A stretch of 46,212 nucleotides of DNA from Oceanispirochaeta sp. (GTDB taxonomy: Bacteria > Spirochaetota > Spirochaetia > DSM-2461). The notes below the pieces were generated by a model. The model had not been told where the DNA came from. It ran no database searches and was given only the letters and a program-made list of their open reading frames with translations. How positions within the stretch are numbered: position 1 is the stretch's first letter; every line of letters starts with the position of its first letter. The stretch is taken from assembly GCF_027859075.1 (NCBI RefSeq), contig NZ_JAQIBL010000310.1, forward strand, positions 1 through 46,212, in the 5' to 3' direction. The translations under genes and the position numbers were made by a program. Positions 34,890 through 42,711 of this stretch are shown here, piece by piece.

Positions 34890-36182
34890 ATGAAAAAATT
34901 TCTTGGACTTCTTTTAATGACAGTCCTACTTGCAGGTTCTTTGTTTGCAGCAGGTGGTAAAGACAACGCCGCAACTGAAGAAAACAAAGTGGTTGTAGTG
35001 AAAACCATGGCATATGGTGACAACTCCAATCAAGAAGGTGTGAACTGGAAAAGAATCGTAGATACTTTTCACGATAACAACCCAAACATCAAAATTGATT
35101 TTGAAATGCTCTACGATGAGGCTTACCACCAGAAAGTAGTGGCAAGACTGGCTTCCGGCGATATTCCTCACATGGCTTACATGGGTGCCGATGCACGTTG
35201 GGGAGCCGCCTGGAAAGAAGCCGGACAGCAGTTCGATCATAGAGACATTATTGATAAAACTCTTTATGACTTAAAACTGATTCCCCCCATGGGACCCAAT
35301 GGAGAAATTTATGAGATTCCTCTAGGGACCTCCAACATCACAACAGTTCTCTACATGAACAAAGCACTGGTTGAGGAACTTGGTTTTTCCCAGCCCAAAA
35401 CCTATGAAGACATCAAAGCTATGGTTCCCGCCGCACAGGCAGCCGGTCTGGATGTTATATCCATTGACGGTGCTGATGGCTGGGCCTGGGGTTCCTGTCT
35501 GATGTCTGCCATGATTGCCAGAACTTCCGGAGATCCACAGTGGGTTTCCAAGGCTGTGGCAGGAAAATACAAATTCACAGACAAAGAGTTTATTGATGCT
35601 CTGAGCTACATCGATATGATGTTGGCCGATGGTGTAATCAGCTCTAAGGCAGTACTGGTAGACTATGGAACAAACATCTCCAACTTCAGCAACGAAAAAG
35701 CACTGTTTATGGTACAGGGACAGTGGGCTGCCGGTGGAATCGAAAATCCCGAAGTATCTGAAAACACAGTTATGATGGCATGGCCCAAAATGCCCGGTGA
35801 AAAATCCAAGACAAACGGTTCTGTAGCTGCGGCTATCCAGGTTGGTTACGGTCTTACAAAAGCCGGTGCTGCCGATGCAGAAGTCAAAGAAGCAGCTTTA
35901 AAATTCCTGAGTGTCTTTTACAGCGAACCTGAAACAACTCAGAGACTGAGAGACGGTGCAATCGTCGCTCCTATCCTGAAAGGATACAAAATACCTGCGG
36001 ATCTTCCCGCTATTATGAAACAGAAAGTCGGTCTGGCTCAGACAGCACTGAACACCGATGTAATTGATGCATTCCTCAGCGGAGCTCCCAACGATGCTCT
36101 GAATGCGGGAATGCAGAAAATGGCATCAGGTCAGGCTTCAGCCGCCGAAGTTGCAGCCGAAGTTGAAAGACTTCTCCGCTAA
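34890..36182 (+). CDS. ABC sugar transporter, extracytoplasmic solute-binding protein
   Basis: A 430-residue binding protein of the carbohydrate uptake (CUT1, MalE/UgpB-like) class. A signal peptide is clear (FLGLLLMTVLLAGSLFA), with cleavage likely after Ala20-Ala21; there is no lipobox cysteine. Family features are IVDTFHDNNPNIKIDFE near the start, GAWGS-like ligand segments (DGADGWAWGSCL), and FMVQGQWAAGGI in the second lobe. The very strong SD TAGGAGG points to high expression. A hairpin after the gene would lower expression of the permeases. The ligand is unknown; the flanking GH20 and beta-mannosidase genes suggest a mannose/HexNAc oligosaccharide. Confidence 0.92.
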   Translation: MKKFLGLLLMTVLLAGSLFAAGGKDNAATEENKVVVVKTMAYGDNSNQEGVNWKRIVDTFHDNNPNIKIDFEMLYDEAYHQKVVARLASGDIPHMAYMGADARWGAAWKEAGQQFDHRDIIDKTLYDLKLIPPMGPNGEIYEIPLGTSNITTVLYMNKALVEELGFSQPKTYEDIKAMVPAAQAAGLDVISIDGADGWAWGSCLMSAMIARTSGDPQWVSKAVAGKYKFTDKEFIDALSYIDMMLADGVISSKAVLVDYGTNISNFSNEKALFMVQGQWAAGGIENPEVSENTVMMAWPKMPGEKSKTNGSVAAAIQVGYGLTKAGAADAEVKEAALKFLSVFYSEPETTQRLRDGAIVAPILKGYKIPADLPAIMKQKVGLAQTALNTDVIDAFLSGAPNDALNAGMQKMASGQASAAEVAAEVERLLR

Positions 36183-36199
36183 TCCTATAATTTATTAAC

Positions 36200-36235
36200 A
36201 ACAGGGGGGTATGAAAATATCCCCCTGTTTTTGAA
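36200..36235 (+). terminator. Intra-operon hairpin (partial terminator) after the binding protein
   Basis: AACAGGGGG (36200-36208) pairs with CCCCCTGTT (36221-36229) and is followed by a short T-rich tract. It probably protects the binding-protein mRNA 3' end and limits read-through to the permease genes, as in many sugar ABC operons. Confidence 0.7.
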
Positions 36236-36275
36236 GAAAGATCCCTCTTTCAAAGCATTTTTCAGGAGTTATTCA

Positions 36276-37190
36276 TTGAACCGACGAGATCGAAAAGCAC
36301 TTTTGGTGTACATAGGAATGGTGGCCCCGGGACTTTTGGTTTACCTCTTTATCGTAGCTTACCCTGTTTTCTACTCGGTTTGGCTCAGCATCACCGATTT
36401 TAACCCCAACAGGGGGGGGGAATGGTCTTTTGTCGGGTTATTACAGTATAAAACCATGGTAGAAGACCCCTATTTCTGGCATTCCCTTAAAAACAATATG
36501 ATCGTCGTGGCTGTTTCCGTATTCGGCCAGATCCCTGTGGCCTTTGTTTTAGCCTATATCCTTTTCAGAAATAAAGTTAAGGGCGGACCTTTTTTTCAAT
36601 CCATGGTCTTCCTGCCCCAGTTCCTTTCCACAATCGTGATCGGGATTCTCTGGAAACGCATGTTTTCCGCAGACGGACCCGTATCAAAACTGATCCAGAT
36701 CGTGTCACGCGACCCCATGGCTCAGTTTGACTTAATGTTGAGAGAAAATACGGTGATGTATCCTATTGGCTTTGCCTTGATCTGGATGTACACCGGTTTC
36801 TATATGATTATTTTTCTGGCCAACCTTCAAAAAATGAATGTGAGCATGATCGAAGCCGCTAAAATCGATGGAGCCACAGAGCCTCAGATTTTCGGCCGCG
36901 TCATCCTTCCTCTCATGGTAGGAACCATTGTGGTCTCCACCATCCTGGCCATTGCGGGTTCACTGAGAGGTTTTGACCTGATTTTTGCCATGACCACTCA
37001 GGGACTTCAGAGGAATAATGCCATGGTACTGCCTATATTCATGTACCAGACAGCCTTCCAGGACTACAGGAATGAGATGCGTTTTGCCTACGGTTCGGCT
37101 ATATCCAATGCCATCGTATTTATATCCATAGGCTTAATCCTGTTCAGTAATTTTATAGGACGCAAGTTCAACGCCCAGGAGGAGTATTAA
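36276..37190 (+). CDS. ABC sugar transporter permease (MalF/UgpA type)
   Basis: A 304-residue membrane subunit with six predicted spans, starting at about VYIGMVAPGLLVYLFIVAYP. The EAA loop that contacts the ATPase is IEAAKIDGATEPQIFGRVILP. I place the start at TTG 36276, 7 bp after AGGAG (36264-36268). The open frame reaches TTG 36231, but that codon sits inside the terminator-like hairpin and has no SD. A run of nine G (36412-36420) lies in the coding region at the N-R-G-G-E stretch. The second permease starts 2 bp after the stop. No ATP-binding subunit gene is in the locus, so a shared ATPase is expected elsewhere. Confidence 0.9.
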   Translation: MNRRDRKALLVYIGMVAPGLLVYLFIVAYPVFYSVWLSITDFNPNRGGEWSFVGLLQYKTMVEDPYFWHSLKNNMIVVAVSVFGQIPVAFVLAYILFRNKVKGGPFFQSMVFLPQFLSTIVIGILWKRMFSADGPVSKLIQIVSRDPMAQFDLMLRENTVMYPIGFALIWMYTGFYMIIFLANLQKMNVSMIEAAKIDGATEPQIFGRVILPLMVGTIVVSTILAIAGSLRGFDLIFAMTTQGLQRNNAMVLPIFMYQTAFQDYRNEMRFAYGSAISNAIVFISIGLILFSNFIGRKFNAQEEY

Positions 37191-37192
37191 TT

Positions 37193-38299
37193 ATGACGAA
37201 AAAAATCAGTCCTAAATCCACCGGCGAAACTGTCGGAACCATACTGTCCTATTCTATTTTTGTCTTATGGATGCTGATCACCATTATTCCTCTGGTCTGG
37301 ATGCTCTATTCATCCTTTAAATCCAATGAAGAATTGACCAGAGACATCTATGCCCTACCCTATGATCTTCTGCACAATAGTGATGACACCTATATAGTCA
37401 TCGCCCCTTCTCTGAATGTTATCCCCGATTATGATATTAAAAATGATAACCGGGAAAGGCTCATCATTGAATCCACCACCATATCACCCACAAGAAGGCT
37501 GATGGTTCATTTTCTGCTGAAGGAAGACCTTCCGGCGGACCTGGCATCCAGACTTCCCGGAGATCCTCTGATCATCAATGAACTTCCTAAATCGATGCAG
37601 CGGAAGATTCACTGGAAAACGATATGGTTCAACTACCGTTCTGCCTGGGAAAGGGGCGAATTGGCGGGGAAATTTGTCAACAGTATTATTTATGCCGGTA
37701 TTTCCACATTTATGATTGTCATATTAGGCAGTATGATCGCGTTTGCCATCAGTAAGATGCAATTCAAGAAGATTTCAATGGCTGTGATGGGCATCATTGG
37801 ATTGGGATACCTGATCAGTATCAATTCGGTGATCATTCCACTCTTTCTGATGCTCTCTTCCGTCGGACTGACCGACACACATCTGGGAATTATACTTGTG
37901 TATGCAGCCTTCGGAATGCCTCTATCGGTTCTGCTCAGCACTCAGTTTATGAGAGGCCTTCCCAGCAGTCTTATCGAGTCAGCCTATATTGATGGAGCCT
38001 CTGTTTTGCGTACCTTTATCAGCATTATAATACCCATGACCGTTCCTGTTATCATTACGATCAGTATAATCTCTGCACTTGGAATCTGGAATGAGTTTCT
38101 CCTCGTACTGGTATTGGCGAGTTCTGACTTTACCAAATCCCTCCCGGTGGGAGTCTTTTCCTTCTCCAGCCTGACCAGTACACAACTGGGATGGCAGCTT
38201 GCAGCCCTCGTAATAGCCACAATACCCGTTATGGCCCTGTATTTTGCCTTCAACCAGCAGCTCACCAAGGGTGTAGTTGCGGGAGCCATCAAAGGCTGA
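37193..38299 (+). CDS. ABC sugar transporter permease (MalG/UgpE type) with a large insertion
   Basis: A 368-residue membrane subunit whose second half is ordinary CUT1 permease, with the EAA loop ESAYIDGASVLRTFISIIIP. The usual length is 270-300 residues. The excess is one hydrophilic segment of about 85 residues (about 62-146), between the first membrane span (about 18-40) and the conserved NYRSAWERGELAGKFVNS before span 2. This places it outside the cytoplasmic membrane, where it could contact the binding protein as the P2 loop of MalF does in the other subunit. The ATG at 37193 follows GGAGGAG. A hairpin follows the gene, before the beta-mannosidase gene. Confidence 0.9.
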   Translation: MTKKISPKSTGETVGTILSYSIFVLWMLITIIPLVWMLYSSFKSNEELTRDIYALPYDLLHNSDDTYIVIAPSLNVIPDYDIKNDNRERLIIESTTISPTRRLMVHFLLKEDLPADLASRLPGDPLIINELPKSMQRKIHWKTIWFNYRSAWERGELAGKFVNSIIYAGISTFMIVILGSMIAFAISKMQFKKISMAVMGIIGLGYLISINSVIIPLFLMLSSVGLTDTHLGIILVYAAFGMPLSVLLSTQFMRGLPSSLIESAYIDGASVLRTFISIIIPMTVPVIITISIISALGIWNEFLLVLVLASSDFTKSLPVGVFSFSSLTSTQLGWQLAALVIATIPVMALYFAFNQQLTKGVVAGAIKG

Positions 38300-38319
38300 T
38301 AATACAGATTTGAAAGAAG

Positions 38320-38351
38320 AAGGGTACCGGTATTAATTCGGTGCCTTTTTT
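38320..38351 (+). terminator. Intra-operon terminator-like hairpin before the beta-mannosidase gene
   Basis: AAGGGTACCG (38320-38329) pairs with CGGTGCCTTT (38339-38348), with two G-T wobbles, followed by T6. It ends 18 bp before the mannosidase ATG, so it may attenuate transcription between transporter and enzyme genes. Confidence 0.6.
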
Positions 38352-38369
38352 CGTCTAAAAGGAATTAAA

Positions 38370-40799
38370 ATGACAAAAATTAACTTATCAGGTACATGGT
38401 CTCTCCGTTCCTCTGATGGTCAGGTCAATACGACCATGGAACTTCCAGGAGACATTATCACGGCTCTTATAGATTCAAAAATCATCCCCCACCCCTACAA
38501 AGACAGGAATGAACTCGAGCTGCAGTGGGTCAATCAACTGGACTGGATTCTGGAAAAAAACCTGGAGATTCCAGATATCAGCGGAAGCCTCAAGGTATTC
38601 CATGCAGAAGTACTCGATACAGTAGCCCGTGTGGAGCTGAACGGCCGGGAGATCGGCCGCAGCGATACGATGTTCGTACCCGCCCGGTTTCCTCTGGAGG
38701 AGTCACTGAAAGAAGGAACCAACAACTTTAAAATCTACCTGGACTCTGCCGAGAGAACAGCCTGTGACCGGGCTGAGGAGTACCCCTATGCGGTGCCCAC
38801 CCAGACTGCCCCGGTCCAATCCCCCCACAGGAATTTTTTAAGGAAAGTTCAGTGTCATTCCGGATGGGACTGGGGTCCCTGCCTGATGACAGCAGGAGTC
38901 TACAACGCAATTGAACTTAATTTTTCGGATATTTTTCTGGATAAATTCCATTTTGACCTGGATTCCACAGGCAATTCCTGGACAGTCAGAATCCAGGGGG
39001 ATATATTGTCCGGAAAAAATCAGAATGCAGAGCTCAGGATGACATTGGCAGGGACAGAACTTGTGGAAGACATGCCCTTAACAAAAGGAAGACAAGCCCT
39101 GGAGAGAACCCTGCGTGTTGAATCCCCCGATCTGTGGTGGCCCAATGGTGAGGGAAAACAGGCTCTCTACCCTCTGAAGATTACCCTGGGTAGGGAAGAA
39201 AAAACCCTGAATATCGGTTTCAGGACCATAGTGGTCATCAATCATGATTATGAGACCGGGGTTTCGCTGTTTTTCCGGGTGAACGGCAGAGATATTTTTG
39301 CCAAGGGAGCCAACTGGATACCCACAGATGCTCTTCCCTCCGGGCAGGATGATTCTAAATTGAAGAACCTTCTGGAATCCTCAGTCAAAGTCCACATGAA
39401 TATGCTCAGAGTCTGGGGCGGCGGTCAGTACGAATCAGAAGACTTTTATAATCTCTGTGATGAACTGGGACTGCTTATCTGGCAGGATTTTATGTTTGCC
39501 TGCTCTTTGTACCCGACTGATAAGGGTTTTCTGCAAAGCGTTGATCAGGAAGTACGGACTCAGATTCTCCGCCTTAAAAACCATGCCTGTCTTGCCCTGT
39601 TCTGCGGAAACAACGAAGATGTGGGAGCCCTGACATGGTATGAAGAATCCAGAAAAAACAGAGACCTTTACCTGATAGATTATGACCGTCTGAATGAAGG
39701 AGTCATAGCCAAAGCCGTAAGTGAGCTGGCTCCCGGGCATAAATGGTGGCCCAGCTCTCCCAGTGCGGGAGAGGGGGACTATTCTGACTGCTGGCACGAT
39801 GACAGCCGGGGAGATATGCATTACTGGTCGGTCTGGCATGAGGGGAAACCCTTCGAGAGTTACTATGACATTCTTCCCCGATTCTGCAGTGAATTTGGAT
39901 TTCAGTCCTTCCCCTCTTTTAACATGGTCAGGGATTATGCCGGGGAAGAGGAGTGGAATGTGACCTCCCCTGTGATGATGCACCATCAGAAAAACGAAAA
40001 GGGAAATGAAATCATTATCTCCACCCTAAGCCGGTATTTCCGTTTTCCCCAGAGCTTTAAGGATTTCCTCTATCTGAGCCAGGTACAGCAAGCCTGGGCC
40101 ATACAGACAGCTGTGGAGTACTGGCGGGGCAACCGTCCTACCTGTATGGGAGCCCTGTACTGGCAGCTCAATGACAACTGGCCGGTAGCCTCCTGGGCAT
40201 CCATTGACTACTCGGGGGCCTGGAAACTGCTTCACTACTCTGCAGCCCGATTTTTTGCCCCTCTCCATATTGCCGGATGGATGAAAGACGGAAAAATCAC
40301 AGCGGTGGCAATGAACGACAAGAGTCAGCCTGTAAACGCCAGGGCCATCCTGAATTTCCGTAATTTTCAGGGAGAGATCGTCAGAACTCTGGAAAGAGAG
40401 CTGATTCTGGAAGCTGCCACGTCACAGCAATTCTATTGTGAGGATCTACCGGGAGATTCGGAGAGACAGAAAGAATTCCTGGAGCTGATTCTGGAATCCG
40501 AGGGGGGGACCTCCCGGAACATACTGCTTTTGCAGCTTCCCCGCATGTGCTCTCTGGAGAAGGCGGAAGTGAAAATGAGTTTACCAGTTTCAAAAATCGG
40601 AGGGAATCAGCAGATTGAATTGACGACGGATAAACCGGCCTTTTATATCTATATCAGAGGAGAAAAAGGAGATATCTTCTCTGACAATGGTTTCCATATG
40701 ATCCCCGGCGAGAAGAAAATCATCGAATTCACCCCCTCTGATGCCGAAAGGAAAAGTCTGGAGGACCTGGAACTGACTCATCTCAGACAGACCTATTAA
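38370..40799 (+). CDS. Beta-mannosidase (glycoside hydrolase family 2)
   Basis: An 809-residue GH2 enzyme of the beta-mannosidase type, which removes terminal beta-mannose. The start LSGTWSLRSSDG, the jelly-roll domain, the WGPCLMTAGVYNAIEL segment, and the barrel region RVWGGGQYESEDFYNLCDELG all fit. The acid/base is Glu416 in FCGNNED and the nucleophile is Glu508 in CSEFGFQS. The protein has no signal peptide and is expected in the cytoplasm, acting on oligosaccharides brought in by the neighbouring transporter. Together with the GH20 enzyme it could split Man-beta-GlcNAc chains; plant mannan oligosaccharides are another possible substrate. Confidence 0.92.
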   Translation: MTKINLSGTWSLRSSDGQVNTTMELPGDIITALIDSKIIPHPYKDRNELELQWVNQLDWILEKNLEIPDISGSLKVFHAEVLDTVARVELNGREIGRSDTMFVPARFPLEESLKEGTNNFKIYLDSAERTACDRAEEYPYAVPTQTAPVQSPHRNFLRKVQCHSGWDWGPCLMTAGVYNAIELNFSDIFLDKFHFDLDSTGNSWTVRIQGDILSGKNQNAELRMTLAGTELVEDMPLTKGRQALERTLRVESPDLWWPNGEGKQALYPLKITLGREEKTLNIGFRTIVVINHDYETGVSLFFRVNGRDIFAKGANWIPTDALPSGQDDSKLKNLLESSVKVHMNMLRVWGGGQYESEDFYNLCDELGLLIWQDFMFACSLYPTDKGFLQSVDQEVRTQILRLKNHACLALFCGNNEDVGALTWYEESRKNRDLYLIDYDRLNEGVIAKAVSELAPGHKWWPSSPSAGEGDYSDCWHDDSRGDMHYWSVWHEGKPFESYYDILPRFCSEFGFQSFPSFNMVRDYAGEEEWNVTSPVMMHHQKNEKGNEIIISTLSRYFRFPQSFKDFLYLSQVQQAWAIQTAVEYWRGNRPTCMGALYWQLNDNWPVASWASIDYSGAWKLLHYSAARFFAPLHIAGWMKDGKITAVAMNDKSQPVNARAILNFRNFQGEIVRTLERELILEAATSQQFYCEDLPGDSERQKEFLELILESEGGTSRNILLLQLPRMCSLEKAEVKMSLPVSKIGGNQQIELTTDKPAFYIYIRGEKGDIFSDNGFHMIPGEKKIIEFTPSDAERKSLEDLELTHLRQTY

Positions 40800-40918
40800 A
40801 TTATCCCAAAAGAGTATTTCAGGGGAGTCATCCCGAAAGAGTGATGTTTTCATTTCTTTCGCTGCCCATTTAGATTATTATTAATGAGTATACATCTGAT
40901 AAAATCCGGGAGAAACCC

Positions 40919-41875
40919 ATGGAAGAAAACACTCGAATCAGAAGCAAAGTGCTGACCTTTGATACGGACATAGTTATACTGCCTCAATTGAGAAAAATAT
41001 TTGATGCTAATCATCTGACCGGATTGCGCTCGATTGGTGATCCTTCCATTGTGGATATCATACTGGACAAAAACATCCACCTGGGAGCCCTTTTTGTGAA
41101 CAATGATGGAGACTGGCTCAATTTATCTGCCCGCCTGAAGGAGATCAGGCCGGAACTCCCCCTCTTCCTCCGGGTTGAAGAACTATCTGATATAAAGGAT
41201 ATCCCCAAGGAGAAGTCCTGGCTCTTTGATGGAGTTTTTCATATCAGCGAGGAAGAAAAAATAAGTAATCTCTTGAAAAACCATATTTTTATACGGGATT
41301 ATCCCATTGAAATGATCCGTCATATTATTGATTTTTCAGTAAAGGCCATAAAATCCATGATTCCCGAGGGGATTGTGCACTGTCAATCTCCCCTGATGAT
41401 TCATGACAAGGTCATATACGGTGAAATGACATCCCTGATCCCGATCAACACCGACTGGTGCCGGGGTTATATGATGCTTCAGTGTGATACGACTGAACTC
41501 CATCAAATTCTCTCAGGCATGAGTAATCCTGCCTTCAGAGGTACCGTGGAGGAAGTTGTACCATCTGTCATCAGTGAATTGACGAACCTGATGTGGGGTG
41601 GTTTTAAGACAGTATTCCTCAAGGAAGGATTTCTGGATGAGAACGGACCGGATATTCAGGTACCCATCCTGGTCAACCACAAGCTTAAAAATATTTCCTT
41701 TGGCGGAGACATCCCCCAGCTTTGTTTCGAATATATACTGAAAGATACCATCGGTCTGAAAAGACAGACCAGGATCGTTCAGAAATTTATTTTCAACCTG
41801 AACTGGAACCCCGACAGGGTGGCAGAGTACGATTTTCAGAGTCTTGTGGATGAGGGAGCAATCATACTATTCTGA
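40919..41875 (+). CDS. REC-like/CheX-like two-domain protein
   Basis: A 318-residue protein. Residues about 10-120 look like a response-regulator receiver fold (VLTFDTDIVILPQLRKIFD, then LGALFVNNDG), but the phospho-acceptor Asp is not where expected, so it may be degenerate. The C-terminal half resembles CheX phosphatases, with the ExxN catalytic pattern at Glu220-Asn223 in VISELTNLMWGG. CheX removes phosphate from CheY~P in spirochaetes and Thermotoga. The fusion suggests a phosphatase whose action on CheY-type proteins is set by the N-terminal domain. No chemotaxis gene is near. An SD (GGGAG) precedes the ATG. The 3' end overlaps the convergent HAD gene by 9 bp. Confidence 0.7.
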   Translation: MEENTRIRSKVLTFDTDIVILPQLRKIFDANHLTGLRSIGDPSIVDIILDKNIHLGALFVNNDGDWLNLSARLKEIRPELPLFLRVEELSDIKDIPKEKSWLFDGVFHISEEEKISNLLKNHIFIRDYPIEMIRHIIDFSVKAIKSMIPEGIVHCQSPLMIHDKVIYGEMTSLIPINTDWCRGYMMLQCDTTELHQILSGMSNPAFRGTVEEVVPSVISELTNLMWGGFKTVFLKEGFLDENGPDIQVPILVNHKLKNISFGGDIPQLCFEYILKDTIGLKRQTRIVQKFIFNLNWNPDRVAEYDFQSLVDEGAIILF

Positions 41876-42556
41876 CAGACCGGGCTTGAGTATGGCCCAG
41901 GAACGCTGCCTGCACAGGGCTTCCAGCTCCGGTCCCGGATGAACCGCAACGGGACAGGCACAGCTTTCCATCAGTGGAAGATCATTCAGACTATCCGTAT
42001 AAAAAGCACATTGATCCCAGGAAAGAGAATTTTCCTTTAAGTACCGGGCCGCCCAGTATACCTTACCCTCTTTGAAGCAAAGAGGCTTTCGCATCTCTTT
42101 GAATCTTTTTTCTTCAATAATGTAATCACTGGCCAGACAGGTATCCAGGCCCAGGAGCCTCTGAAAGGCGGAACCGATCACTCCGTCCTGCGCCGTAATC
42201 AATACATTTTTGATTCCCTTCTGTTGATTCTCATGGATTATTTCTTTCATGGGGGCATAGATATGCCGTCTGGAGACCCACAGGGCAAAGTCAGCAGCCA
42301 TTTTTGCATATTTCAGGGGAGTCATGGAGCGGGCCCGAGAGAGCTGATAGGCCCCATATTCGTCTTCGGTCAGTGTGTGATTGTAATACAAGCGGTTGAT
42401 CCGTCTCAGTCTGAATAAATCAGGGAGGCCTTTCAGGCTTCTCCGGGAGCGCCAGAGGGCCCAGAGCAGATCGGTATCCCGGGAGGTCAGTGTTTCATCA
42501 AGATCAAAAAAGGCCAATTGAATCCCCTCAGGAGGGGTGTGAATGCATTCTTTCAT
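41867..42556 (-). CDS. HAD-IB family phosphatase
   Basis: A 229-residue haloacid dehalogenase-type hydrolase of subfamily IB (phosphoserine phosphatase-like). Motif I is FDLDETLTSRDTD, motif II is in LITAQDG, and motif IV is YTDSLNDLPLM. A helical cap lies between motifs I and II. The substrate is unknown. I chose the ATG at 42556 (MKECIHTPPEG), 13 codons before motif I; the open frame reaches 42634. No SD exists for either, and a -10-like TATACT (complement of 42565-42570) lies only 8 bp before the ATG at 42556. The gene diverges from the glycosyltransferase gene. Confidence 0.8.
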   Translation of the reverse strand: MKECIHTPPEGIQLAFFDLDETLTSRDTDLLWALWRSRRSLKGLPDLFRLRRINRLYYNHTLTEDEYGAYQLSRARSMTPLKYAKMAADFALWVSRRHIYAPMKEIIHENQQKGIKNVLITAQDGVIGSAFQRLLGLDTCLASDYIIEEKRFKEMRKPLCFKEGKVYWAARYLKENSLSWDQCAFYTDSLNDLPLMESCACPVAVHPGPELEALCRQRSWAILKPGLSE

Positions 42557-42651
42557 TGTTAGAGAGTATAGAAGCCGAGGGGAATCGGCAAGTCCCGTCC
42601 CTCTATTGAAGTATGAATAAACAATGTAAGGCATCCCGCAAAAGAAAAGGA

Positions 42652-42680
42652 GTGAACCCAGTCCTTTTATAATCTATAAT
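42652..42680 (+). promoter_or_regulatory. Predicted promoter of the glycosyltransferase gene
   Basis: GTGAAC (42652-42657), a 17-bp spacer, and a perfect TATAAT (42675-42680). A second TATAAT lies at 42668-42673. The start is expected near 42687, with the SD (AGGAG) at 42700-42704. Confidence 0.45.
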
Positions 42681-42711
42681 ATTTTATATGAAAAGTATCA
42701 GGAGTGTATGC

